Assembly (NCBI GenBank): GCA_030159075.1
Contig: BROG01000338.1
Span: 679,001-743,000 of the forward strand
Direction: 5' to 3'
DNA length: 64,000 nucleotides
DNA from: Atrina japonica
Taxonomy: Eukaryota; Mollusca; Bivalvia; Pterioida; Pinnidae
Part shown: positions 21,401-31,941 of the stretch, piece by piece
How the letters are laid out: each line of letters begins with the position of its first letter
How positions within the stretch are numbered: the first letter of the stretch is position 1
Notes under the pieces: generated by a model
Database searches by the model: none
Seen by the model: the letters and a program-made list of their open reading frames with translations, nothing else
Told to the model about the DNA's origin: nothing
Program-made: the position numbers and the translations under genes

Positions 21401-22175
21401 GTATTTGCTTTAACAGAGTCGGATAATCGATGCAATCGAAATCGTATCGCCCGATGAAGGGTGTATAATTTCGAGGTCTATACTTATTAACATCTTTGAA
21501 ATCATCGTGATGTAAACACGCCAATACACTATACATAAAACATCTCTGATCCTTGTTTTGAACATTTATAACGGCCTTCTTATCCGCAATCTGCTTGGGC
21601 AACTTAAAATAGGAGGATCCTAAAGGTGGATTATACTTGGTAAAATTTAAATAAATCATTTGCGCGTCCTCGATGACCCACCCCGAACCGAGCGAATCTA
21701 TTAACTCTTTGATCATATCTTTAAACGCGTCTTCGATTTCGTCTTCTCTTAAAATCGGATATTGCCGAGTTTTATGGAGTTGCGTTGAGTTACGAGCCAG
21801 CGTTTAAAATATCTCGCTTGAATCGCTGTTCAACTTGAATTTGGATTTTTATGGGACCTTTTTTTAATTCTTTAGAAATTTTAGAGAAAAAAATCGTCTT
21901 TAAAATACTCTAATAATGCTCTGAGATGTGCTCGATGTATATGATTGCGAACATCTTTTTTATAACTCGTATAGAAGTGTTTAAAGCTATCACCAAAATC
22001 GAGCTCATGACGTTGTCTTCGTTTTTGTTCGACCTTAGCAACGCCTTTAGAAAGATCTGTTTTCAACGTTTGACGTAAATTCCGTCTGACAGTATCTCTC
22101 ACCTGCTCTTCCGTCGACGTGCCTCTCACATAATCCCAAACGGTTTCAGTTACTTTCTTATACCCCCATTTACCT
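18395..22175 (-). pseudogene. protein-primed family B DNA polymerase of the Polinton, frameshifted
   Basis: Would replicate the element from a protein primer. N-terminal pieces (about 22175-21720) lead into a long frame at 21716-20415. This has GSGWVIEDAQMIYLNFTKYN, a C2H2-like finger (CLRCLKILSSEDVYKKHVADC region, near 21.1 kb), exonuclease motif YADFECI, and CWICGDEFSGD. After a shift near 20455, VRDHCHLSGKFRGAAHNKCN and HNLRGYDSHL (second exonuclease motif) appear. Further shifts lie near 20.28 and 20.07 kb. The last frame (20065-18395, 556 codons) carries the palm: motif A YLDTNALYSEAM, motif B KLMNNAVFGKTMEN, motif C YTDTDSLLVEI, then FVGLRPKMYA and RAKGVKR. Catalytic residues look intact but the copy needs several corrections to be read through. 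Confidence 0.92.
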
Positions 22176-22254
22176 TTATTAAATAAACGTTTTATATATA
22201 GAAATGTTTTTTATGTAATTTCAATTTTTTATTATGATAATACAATACCCGTAA

Positions 22255-22350
22255 CATTCGCGATTCATCGATTTCTCGGAAGTGAATAGGTCTGCCGTTT
22301 CTCGGAATTCTTCGCGGTCGATTGCCACCCAGGTATTCGGTGAATCCCCA
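22255..22350 (-). pseudogene. coding scrap at the right edge of the Polinton-like element
   Basis: A minus-strand frame of about 30 codons (TWGFTEYLGGNRPRRIPRNG, then RPIHFREIDESRMLRVL) with the CpG-rich codon use of the Polinton block. It may be a remnant of a further gene upstream of PolB. Above 22.35 kb the same strand reads into the LINE 3' end, so the border falls here. The assignment is tentative. Confidence 0.4.
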
Positions 22351-22399
22351 GGTACGATTCAATCCACTAGAATGGAGAGTTTTAGTGGTATAAATAGAC

Positions 22400-24047
22400 C
22401 ATGGAATGGGAAGGGGGCCAGACCCCCTATTTTACAGCACACAATTTGTTCAATTCGGTTACCTTGAAAGTAGTGGCACGGGACTTGTGACATGTTGGTG
22501 TTGAGTGAACGTTTGAGGTGAGAGAGTGATGGGTTTTCTTGTACTGTTAAAGGGATTGTTCCAGAGCTTTATAGTAGATGGGATGGGATGAATGAGTTAT
22601 TGTATAGGTTAGTTTTTGTTTTTACTTGTGTAATGTTGTTTGTTTGTCTTGTATGGTAGCTGTGTGTTTCATGTGTCCTAGGCGGTACAAGTGATGATAG
22701 ATATTCGGGTGTTTGTTTGTGAACCATTTTATGGAAGTGAATGAGTTTGTGTTTTTGGCGTCGGCTGCGTAGTGTCTCCCATCCTGTTTCTATGTATAGT
22801 TTTTTAATGTTAGTGAGTTTAGTGGCTCCTGTTACAATTCGCGCGGCTTCAATGTTTATTTGTTCTACCTTATTAATTAGGTCGTTGGAAAGGTTGTCCC
22901 ATATTACATCGGCATAATCAAGTATTGGCCTAATGTAGGAAAAATATAATTTCTGTAAAGATTTTCTATCAAGCCTAAATTTAAATTTCCTCATAACTTG
23001 TAAACGTAATGATGCCTTTGACAGAAATAGCGTGTACATGATCCGAACACCACTGGCAATTTCTAGAAAAATGTAACCCTAGGTGTTTTATGAACTTCGA
23101 CTTTCAGAAATAGCACTATCATTAAAGTAAAGAGTGGGATGGTTTATAGGTATACGTTTGTTAGTTGAAGACGAGACTTTCAGTTTTTGCCCGGTAATTT
23201 AGGTTCACTAGCCATTGTTTTTGACCAAGTGTTCACCTTTTCCAGGTCGTTGTTTAATATTGCTCCAGCGTCTACGGGATTTTTTCTACAATGATATAAA
23301 GGGTTGTATCATCAGCCAAACAATTTGATATTAGTGTGTATTCCTTCAACAATGTCATTAATAAAAACAAAGAATAAAAGAGGGCCAAGAATTGAGCCCT
23401 GGGGGACACCGGCATTGATTTTTAAAACCATTGTGAGACAGTGAAATTCAGGACGACCCTTTGTTCCCTATCGGTCAAATAATCTTTAAACAGTTCAGTA
23501 GTGTACCCGTTATACCCGCTAGTTCTAATTTAAAAAGAAGACCCTTGTGCCAGACTCGGTCAAAGGCTTTACTTATATCGCAAAAGACAGCACGTACTTC
23601 TTTACCTGCGTCAATTGCTTGTCCAATATCGTTAGAAATGTTTAATAATTGGTTTATTGTAGAATCACCCGATATGAATCCTGATTGATTACTACAGAAA
23701 AATTGTTTGTTGGTCAGGTAAGAATAAACACGATTAAAAAACACATCTTTCCATTACCTTTCCAGTATAGATATAAAGATATAGGGCGATAATTACTTAC
23801 TTCGTTGTGGTTGCCCTTTTTAAAGACCGGTGTAAACATTAGCCTGTTTCCAAGCTTTAGGAAAGAAAGATTGTGACAGAGATCTATTGAAAAGAATATA
23901 AAGAGGATAATTTATGACAGTGGCAGTCTCCTTAAGCGAACGAGGATGTATTAGATCAGGCCCAGTGGCTTTAGATGTGTCTAGAGAGAGCAAAACAGTT
24001 ATGACTTCCTCGATAGTGACAACTATATCAGAAAGGGGATAAATCAC
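22400..24047 (-). pseudogene. LINE reverse transcriptase and C-terminal domain
   Basis: Broken frames in order. 24047-23820: TSKATGPDLIHPRSLKET, the thumb-proximal motif of non-LTR RTs. 23744-23475: NQSGFISGDSTINQLL and the catalytic-region motif VFCDISKAFDRVWHKGLL. 23039-22569: the C-terminal domain (YFSYIRPILDYADVIWD, EAARIVTGATKLTNIKKLY, HTRQTNNITQV). The frame continues past 22569 with SHLLSTIKLWNN-type sequence and dies at about 22.40 kb. The region that should hold the FADD-type catalytic pair (about 23.3-23.4 kb) lies in a frame-shifted gap. Confidence 0.85.
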
Positions 24048-24518
24048 GTTAGTATCATATTCTTAGGGGAGATTTGTATTTGTGTCATCAATGTCAGATT
24101 GTCTACAAGAGAAAGTATTAAAAATCGTCGCTTTGTCTTTGTCGTTTTCGTAGGCTATGTCGTCACGATATATGGGTGGAAATATTATGTCTGTTGTTTG
24201 AACTTGTATGTGTTAACTTATTAATAAGCTTCCACCACTTTTAGAATCATTACATGTAGAGATTTCGTCTGAAAGTTTATTATAATAATCGTCTCTAGCT
24301 TTCCGTACGCGGTCAATACACCTATTTCGTGTCAACCTAAAACAGTGGCCCAGTCATCCCGGATTGTTCGTACGTTTAGCTCGTCCGTGAAGTCGTCTTC
24401 TTTTACGTAATGATTTCCTTATAGAGTTGTCAAGCCAAGGTGGGGTCTGTCCGTCTAACTGTCACAGGTTTTGTTTGGTATTGTCATCTTCGCGTTTTCA
24501 AGTAAAATGTCCGTCACG

Positions 24519-25258
24519 TTACCCTACACATTTGTCCAAGTCCTGTTCGTCTAGTATGTCGTCCCAGTCAATATTGTCTAGTCTATGTCTTAATTCATTG
24601 TAATTACCATGATTGAAGAGCCATATGTTTCGTTTGAAAGTATTGGCAGGTAAGGAAGGTAGGGAGAAGAGGCCATATATAGGGCAGTGGTACCTAATGG
24701 GTTGGTTCAAGAAGCACTCGCCAACACTTGTCTTTTCTAATATCAAATTGTTACTTACATAGGATGATATCTAAGAGAGATGAAGAAATTTTCTGTAAAA
24801 AATGTGAGGGTTCGTCTATCAATTCGGTCATGCCGTACGATAAAAATAATATTTGATAAGTGATTGGGTGTTAGAGCAGGAGTTAAAAGGTTAGTATTGA
24901 AGTCGCCCGTGATAATAATGTTGTTAATATTGGTATTAAAGGCCATGTCAATAGAATGTTCAATGTCGTTCCATAACGAAACAGGTGAGTTAGGTGGTCT
25001 GTAAAATGTACCGTACAGGTAAGATTTACCACGCATGGTTAGTTCGAGCCAAATGCACTCAAGTGAAGGAAGTTCAAGGTCAGAGCGTCTCTTGGCGTGA
25101 ATGTTGTTTCTAACATTAAAACTGCTACCCCCTCCCCCCACCCGTTGATTCCTACAGAGACAGAATGGCGGTTGAAAATTGTTGAAATATATATCCGAGT
25201 TAATGTTCGAGTCATTTAACCAAGTCTCGGTGAATGACAAGATGCTGTGATTATGCAA
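24519..25258 (-). pseudogene. LINE APE-type endonuclease
   Basis: The 25258-24755 frame carries the endonuclease core: LSFTETWLNDSNINSDI (catalytic Glu), YGTFYRPPNSPVSLW, and the metal-site motif IIITGDFNTNLL. This domain nicks target DNA for reverse transcription. A second frame (24746-24519) continues with PIYGLFSLPSLPANTFKRN and IDWDDILDEQDLD, typical of the linker to the RT. The two are out of phase. Confidence 0.85.
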
Positions 25259-25411
25259 TTCAGCCTCGGAGAAGACTTTGAACGTTCAGGTGTACAAAAG
25301 TAAAACGATTTTTGTCATTTGCAAAAATGGAATTCTCTGTGCATGTTGAGTACGAACATAGCGAATTTGTGGAGTCGGATGTACTTGGTAGATTTGGGGG
25401 CACATTCGATA

Positions 25412-25438
25412 AGGACCAGGGTTTAGCTCAATATCTCC
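25412..25438 (-). other. 2A-like ribosome-skipping motif
   Basis: The minus strand reads LLAGDIELNPGP at the start of ORF2, which contains the hallmark D-[IV]-E-x-N-P-G-P. In viruses and in some CR1-like LINEs this makes ribosomes release the upstream peptide without ending translation. The motif is complete here. The short frame around it ends soon after, but the endonuclease follows within 150 bases. Confidence 0.8.
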
Positions 25439-25540
25439 AGCTAGTAGTATAACTAGTAGTTTACATACAATGCGCATAGTAAGTAAGAAATACAGTGTAA
25501 CGGTAACTCGGAGTGAAAGTGCTTATATGACACGGATCTA

Positions 25541-27370
25541 GTATTTTCAGCCAGATCTTCGTTTTCGTCAGTATCATATGATAATGAACTCACAACAATT
25601 TTGGAGCAAATCAATAAAATGGAAATCACTTCGAGAAAACTCCATGCAACACGATACTAGATAACTTATTGTGGGTAATGTACGAAATGATATTGTATAC
25701 GCGAACATAGTAATTGATTGAGTGATCTGGGTAAGGTTTACCAAAAAGTAATAGTATAAAATTACTTGTTAAGCTACAGATATACACAGGGTAGGCAAAG
25801 TTTGGGTATTAGGATAGTCGTAGGTTACCGTATGACCTGGATAAGGATGTACATAGTAAGACAAAATAATTGTAGCTATAACATACATGTACTGCTTTGA
25901 TTCTCGATATAGATAGTAGATAAAATTTCGACAATGATGGTATAAAACTTTGTCTGATTAATATTAACACATACGTTCGATCTATTGTGAGTGCAACGAG
26001 AAACAATTACGTTCTGACAAATTTTCTGTATAGGTGGTTGAATAGGTCTAGAAAGTATACTAAGTAATAGCACAATTGGTAAAATTTTGACACCATGGTT
26101 CGATAGTAAATTGATACACACACATTCAAACAAGCTTAACCTATTTCTCAGGAACAGTGGGCGATTATAAAACAAATCGACTCGAGCACGAAAAGTGCTG
26201 TTATCAGTACCTATTATTTGATTGGTTGGCAATAAAGAATGTACGCGAAGTTAGGTACTCGAGTCGGTAGTTGATGCATGAGTGATAGTAGTACAAGTGT
26301 GAATAATGCTAGTTCGACAGGTACCAGGATTGGACAGCGATCGAGATAGATAGAAGACTGGAGAGAGAGACAGTATGCCCATGAAAATATGGGTATATAT
26401 GGTTGTTTCAATCGATTGCTGAGCACGAACGAGTTAGTGAAAGTTAGACTAGGCGAAAAGGGAGAGAAATGATAGAGAGATCGGTACAGAAAAGAACAAA
26501 AGGAAAATGGCACATATGTATAAATTAGATACAGCAAATGCCGGTACATGTAATGGCCTGTGTGGTGGATACAAAAGTTTGGTAGACAATAGTTGGAATG
26601 CATTAACAGTATGAAGATAGTATTATTTATATACGTAATAAAAGTGACTGAAACAAACAAGAAATGAATAAACAGAACATATATACACAGAATGAGGAGC
26701 ATTAACAGTATGAAGATAGTATTATTTATATACGTAGTAAAAGTGACTGAAACAAACAGAACATATATACACAGAATGAGGAGAGAGGTAATATTGGGAT
26801 GGCGTAATCGCATGGCAGGCAAAGTGAGGAACGAATAAGTGGGAAGTATGATAATTTAAGAAGCATTTTGGAGAGGAAACATTGTTGTAAATGGACAGCA
26901 GATACTTTCGGACCTATATACAGACATATACATTGCATTACATACATATATATTTTCATTCATATATATAATACACAATATACACGTACATGTATACATA
27001 CAAATATACACACATACATATACGCCCTCGCACACATATATATTTGTAGTATGACCTAAAAAAGTAAATGGTAGGTATGTTATTAGTGTAGGCCTGATGA
27101 GAAGAAAATGAGGTTATTTTACATATAAGCCTTAGTACGATCTAAGAATTCAGTAGTTAATATGCTTAGATGCGTATCCTACGCACTCGGAGGACAATGC
27201 AAAACGAAGAACAAGTATGATAAGGATAAGTGACTCTATTATGAATAGAATTGATAATGTGGTTATATAACGTCCTGAGGAAATTTAAGTATTGTAGTGA
27301 TAAATTATGACTGGCCGTTAGGCGTAACTAATTACATGACCAAAGGGGGACTAGGTCCGATTCTTGGCGG
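25541..27370 (-). other. long ORF1-ORF2 spacer of the LINE, with a tandem duplication
   Basis: Two hydrophobic open frames (26822-26214 and 26232-25876) occur here but have low complexity and no recognised domain. A direct duplication of about 107 bases (TTAACAGTATGAAGATAGTA at about 26593 and 26703) and TA-rich (ACATATA)n sequence (26930-27045) are present. I regard the frames as chance. The spacer is unusually long for a LINE and may include another insertion. Confidence 0.45.
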
Positions 27371-27379
27371 ACCACAAAA

Positions 27380-28233
27380 GTCCTGTCCCCGACGTCACGC
27401 ACGTTGACCTAACCATTCGTTGTCCACGTTTGCCTCAGTTTTTGTTGCCGGACAAGATGACGGCACAGATAAAAGAGTCTGTCCCTGTGTTTTGTTAGGT
27501 CCTCGTTTATGCGTATGTACTTGGTCGAGTTCTGCTCTTGAATTTTTTAGATTCTTTCAACAAGTCGAATTTCACATCGCAGTGTTCCTTAAGCGCGCAA
27601 TAATTTGTCGAGGGGCGGATCGACGTGGATTCGGTTTCCCTACACGGTGAGACGTCACTATGTCATCGGGCGTTAGCTGGATACCCTGCAGCCTCTGTAC
27701 GCCTCTAGGATTTTCTCTGTGGTACGCTCGTTGTCGCTCTCAGGGATGCCTGCTACACCGAATGAGGGGTCTTCGAACCATACTGCTCGAGCTCATCTAG
27801 GCTAAGTTTTAATTCAGAGTTTTCTTTGCGGAGAGTTTCAACGTCGGCTCGCAGAGGCCCTACAACCTTGTTAATTTCCTGGTTGATGATGCCTTGTAGG
27901 TTTGGAATGAGCTTCTGTTCGACGGCATCTGCAATCCGCGCAATGTCGTCTGGCTGAAGCGTTATAGATGTTGCGGGACCATACATATACTGCGGAGGAG
28001 GATACTGGGTGGTGTATAACTGGAACTGTGGTGGTGGTAGATGCGGTTGAGCTACTGCATGTTCAAGGTTGTAGAAGAGTACGAGTTGGTGTCAGTGGTG
28101 CTCGATCTCCCGTAAGCGGTATGCTACCAGGGGAACCTTCCTTCGCCTTCTTGGGTTTTTGTACAATATCGGAAAAAAGATTGTGATTAGTCACTGAAGT
28201 TTCCTTTTTGCTGGATTCATCCAAATCAGCCAT
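27380..28233 (-). pseudogene. LINE ORF1 (coiled coil and RRM-like nucleic-acid-binding protein)
   Basis: The ATG at 28233 gives MADLDESSKKETSV and a basic, proline-rich N terminus. After a frameshift near 28070 comes PPPQYMYGPATSITLQPDDI and a coiled coil (EIN...LRADVETLRKENSELKLSLDELEQYG, 27.90-27.78 kb). A further shift leads to an RRM-like region (GIPESDNERTTEKILEAYRG, DDIVTSHRVGKPNPRR, RQIIARLRNT). It then degenerates. Matches the ORF1p layout of CR1-like LINEs; it would coat the element's RNA. Confidence 0.75.
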
Positions 28234-28299
28234 ATTTACATTCAATAATAGGAGTAGAAAGAAGAAATGTTTGTTTGGAAATGTACAACACAATAACAC

Positions 28300-29560
28300 A
28301 GTAACACAATAAGATTCACTGAATACTACTCACGTACTCGTATATATCAACTACACTGAAACGATCCACCAAAAAAAAACCCACCAGATCCGAAGAATTT
28401 CACATGGAGAAACACATTAGAATAAAGTTTGGAAAGTCATTTGCAACAATACACAAAAACATATTTGAACCTGTTCTAAACATGAGATAACGCTTATTGC
28501 AGTTTTAGCTTATTTCGTTGAAATTAATATACAGAATGTTTTAGACTATAATATATTATCTTATGTAATTTTCATATTGAATTTGTATTCAAAATATATA
28601 TTAATATCAGTCTGTTGCTTATCATGTACGGAGTATGCTATAACATAGAACAAATAAACAAAGTAAATAAACTGTAGTAGGACCGACCGCCGCCGTCGAA
28701 CCAAATGCAGTATTTAAGGACTTCGCGTTGTGTTTAGTGATCGTAACCTATACTGCATTCAGTTGAACATAGGAGATGGGTACCCGAGTCGGTTCACAGT
28801 GTATTAATGTCTGGTGACAAGGGTGTCAATGCACAAGGCATCTGTACACAACAGTAGTCTTATTTTGTCCAGTCACAAACTTAACAACAACTGTATCAAT
28901 TTGTAAATTTTATAAACAAAAAAAAATATAAACAATTATTCTTGTTACTTGATATCGCCTCTGAAACCTGAAAAATATCTAAGAGAAAAATTTCATTAGT
29001 GATTAATTTACTTACCACAATCCAATAGTATACTTACGGAAATGGTATATTGACTTTAATATAAGTTGCAGTTCTGTTTATAAAAAGTACTATTTTATTT
29101 AGATTTTGTACTTTATTTATATATTCCAAATTTATGATTAAAAAAAAAAAAAAAGTTTTATTGTTTGTTTTAAACTACTAGTATTTACATAACTATTAGA
29201 CTGTTTACGGTAATGTATTTGCTGACTGAAATCTATCTATCACTGAATACCTAGCACTTGGCTTTAACGCACGTGGGTTTTCATGCACATGATTTTCTTA
29301 TAACGACGACGACGAGTTAAATAAGTTATTCGTTATAGATTTACGTACAAACCCGTCCTACCCCGTACTAACTTTAATTATATCCCCGTCCTATTCTATT
29401 TATTTGTACTAACCTACTTCATATTAATTGACATTCGTTTATTACTAATACATACCAACTAACCTATCTAGAATTCCCTAACCAATACCTTCATTAACTC
29501 GCTACATTATACTCTAAAACCCATCACTTACTAATTTGGCTTCTAATCTTAGAGCCTGTA
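28300..29560. other. intergenic sequence between LINE and LTR element
   Basis: No gene recognised. It may include the LINE 5' untranslated region (up to about 28.69 kb, where a GC patch GACCGACCGCCGCCGTCGAA lies). An A14 run is at about 29.14 kb. Confidence 0.4.
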
Positions 29561-30447
29561 TAGCGGGTCTGGTCACAGACACCTGTGTTGAAAACGAAAC
29601 TTGCGAACTCTTTATATACTCTCAATAACAATAGCCATATGTTTGACCTGACCTTTTTACTGAAAACAGATCTGGATTGGCGATAACTACTAAACACTCA
29701 ACCAATCAGATGCTTTCGTAACATAATACTTTGTACACAACAATATCAAAATGGCAGACCAAACACTACTTTATAGTAACACGTTTCTGAAAAGAAAATA
29801 ATATGTAGGTATCATCTCCCGACACGGTATCCAAGAGGTTAAGTACTTCAAAAACCACTTAGACACAAATACTTCATCAATTGAATCATATACTTTAAGT
29901 GAAATATAAACGTTACCAATCGTTATAATATCAACTTTATGCATCAAAACATTATCGTAAATAAACTTTATACAGCAACCTCGTACCGAACGTATTGTGA
30001 TTATTGATTACTCTAGTAGTCTACCCCAGACTACTACAAAACAATATAAAACTTACTGTTTCTTCATTCTCTCAATTCAATACAACCACACAGAATATCT
30101 ATATACTTCAAAGTTTTCATTTCACCACGCAGAATATCTTCAAAGTTTTCATTTTACCACACAGGCTATCTTCACACAGGAAATCTTCTCCACACAGGAA
30201 TACTAAACACATCTTGCCACTCAGGCCATATCAGCTGAACTAAAATCTCGTGCACAATTCATACCTGATATTCGTACACTTGTCACACAGACAATAGGAT
30301 TTAAATTTCTATACGGAAGACAACAGTGACCAGCCAAAATCAAACACACAACTACAGGGTTACACCAAAATTAAACAAACAACGTCAAAATTAAACATAA
30401 ACTGATAATTCTACATTTATAGATGAGAAATGGAATATTAATATGAC
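29561..30447 (-). repeat. probable 3' LTR of the Gmr1-like element
   Basis: A purine tract AAGAAGGGGGAT (minus strand, about 30452-30463) is followed by TGTCATATTAATATTCC from 30447 downward, as at a PPT/LTR junction. A TATA-like GTATATAAAGAG (minus) is at 29611-29622. The far end of the LTR is not resolved, and no second copy exists to compare. An internal direct repeat (CAAAGTTTTCATTT-like) lies at 30108-30155. Confidence 0.45.
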
Positions 30448-30531
30448 AATATCCCCCTTCTTAAGTTACAAATTGGATTAACTTAATCCATATTTGTACA
30501 ACAACACCATCTATGGACCTAATTGAATATT

Positions 30532-30804
30532 TTATGACACATGACGACTCAAGAAGTCTGCCCCAAAATTCTCTGATCCTTTGATCGCTTCACACCGGAA
30601 GTGATATGACCGTAAAAATAAAGCCCATCGCATTAAGCGACCATTTGAAACTTTGGCTTTTTGAAGGTATATAAGTGGTTGATGATCGGTTTCAATCACA
30701 AAGAACCTACCGTACAAATATAGTTGGAATCTTTCTAAAGCCCACACAATTGCCAAACATTCTCTTTCAATAACTGAATATGCTTTTTCGTGAACTGACA
30801 ACTT
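30532..30804 (-). pseudogene. RNase H domain of the Gmr1-like element
   Basis: Follows the RT frame after one in-frame stop (PVAYAS, stop, KLSVHEK). It carries YSVIERECLAIVWALERF, the strand with FVIETDHQPLIYL, and ENFGADFLSRH, which is the usual Ty3 RNase H layout that degrades the RNA of RNA/DNA hybrids. Confidence 0.85.
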
Positions 30805-31941
30805 TTAACTCGCATACGCCACTGGATATTTCTTTCCATCATGCACTTGCATCAAAACTGCTCCTACTCCATAATCTGAAGCAACGGTACGAACGATAAA
30901 AGGTTTGTTAAGATCTGGCAATCTGAGAATTGGAGACATTAGTAACATTGATTTCAAACTTTGAAAAGATCGCTCATGTTCATCCTTCCACTCAGATCTA
31001 TTTTGGACACCAGATTTTGTTAAATCAGTCAATGGAACTGCGATGGCAGCAAAATTTGGAACAAATTTTCTATAAACACCTATCAGTCCCAAGAATGACC
31101 TTATTTGTTTCTTTGTTTCGGGCCTCGGAGCAAATTTGATTGCTTCCTCCAGCTTCTTTCCGTTTGGTTTTTTAAAAACTTCATCTCCAACTGTATGACC
31201 TAAGTATTCTAGATTTGAATACCCAACCAAACACTTTGAAGGTTTAGCAGTTAAATTGGCTTTTCTAAGTCTCTGTAAAACTGACCTTAACTCTGACAGA
31301 TGCTCATCCCATTCTTCGGTATGAATGAGTATATCATCTAGAAAACTACTTGTGTGCTCTAAACCTTGAAGTATTTTACGCATCATCCTGTTGAAAGTAG
31401 CCAGTGCGTTTGTGAGACCAAAGGGCATTACTTTAAATCTGTACAATCCATCTGGGGTAACAAATGATGTAAGATCACGATAATCTGACTTCATACAGAT
31501 CTGCCAGTATCCCCTACATAAATCTAGCTTAGTAAAATACTTACTTGGACTAATTTTGGCATATATTTCCTCAGGATCAGGCATTGGTTCTGAATCAAAT
31601 ATAGTTACCTTATTCAGATTTCTGAAATCTAAACAAATTCTATTTGTACCGTCTGACTTCTTGGCAACGACTACTGAACTTGCAATGGGTGACTCCAAAT
31701 CAATCATCTTACCAATCTCTTCTCTGACTGAATCTCTAAGTGCGTATGGTATCTGATATGGTTTATTCCGGATAGCCTCATCTGTTGTTAAATTTATTTC
31801 ATGTTCCACAACATCAGTTCTACCTGGTAAATCAGTCAATACATCACCAAACTGTTGTAATAATGATTGACAAATATCTACATCCTTGTAGGACTCTTTG
31901 GATGTCAATGGCAACATGTTAAGAAGACTATCATTATTCAC
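30805..31941 (-). pseudogene. reverse transcriptase of the Gmr1-like element
   Basis: An unbroken frame of about 378 codons. Segments: GDVLTDLPGRTDVVEHEINL, SSVVVAKKSDGTNRICLDFR, YFTKLDLCRGYWQICMKSDY (first catalytic Asp), FKVMPFGLTNALATFNRMM, catalytic SFLDDILIHTEEW (FLDD instead of the usual YxDD), LGLIGVYRKFVPNFA. The frame overlaps the integrase tail by 8 bases in another phase, at a TAATGATAG cluster. Lost glycine and proline residues in otherwise standard motifs indicate ageing. Confidence 0.9.

Larger units (their letters stand above)
12649..22350. mobile_element. Maverick/Polinton-like virus-derived element (truncated)
   Basis: A block of about 9.7 kb, more CpG-rich than its flanks and densely packed with genes. 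From left to right: hydrophobic protein (+), conserved unassigned protein (-), penton-like protein (+), eight small genes (+), integrase (+), protein-primed DNA polymerase B (-). The PolB plus retrovirus-type integrase pair defines the Maverick/Polinton class. Gene orientation switches are tight: 35 bases head to head at 14112-14146 and 28 bases tail to tail at 18367-18394. No terminal inverted repeats are seen. The leftmost gene lacks its N terminus, and a coding scrap at the right end merges into a LINE, so both ends appear lost. No double-jelly-roll capsid, FtsK/A32-type ATPase or Ulp1-like protease is visible. Several genes are broken, so the copy is probably inactive. Confidence 0.9.
22380..28300 (-). 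mobile_element. CR1/Jockey-type LINE with 2A-like peptide, decayed
   Basis: A non-LTR retrotransposon on the minus strand. In transcription order: ORF1 (28233 to about 27380), a spacer of nearly 1.9 kb, then ORF2 with a 2A-like motif, APE-type endonuclease, reverse transcriptase and C-terminal domain. Both ORFs contain stops and shifts. Its 3' end stops at the Polinton border (about 22.36 kb) without a tail or duplicated target site. The combination of ORF1 coiled coil plus RRM-like domain with APE and RT points to the CR1 or a neighbouring Jockey-superfamily clade. Confidence 0.85.

Noticed and set aside
26214..26822. 202-codon hydrophobic frame in the LINE spacer
   Set aside because: It is produced by A/T-rich sequence containing a ~107-base direct duplication, has repetitive composition and no domain.
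29997..30243. Two overlapping plus-strand frames of 70-80 codons
   Set aside because: They lie in the presumed LTR and come from an internal direct repeat (CAAAGTTTTCATTT); no domain.
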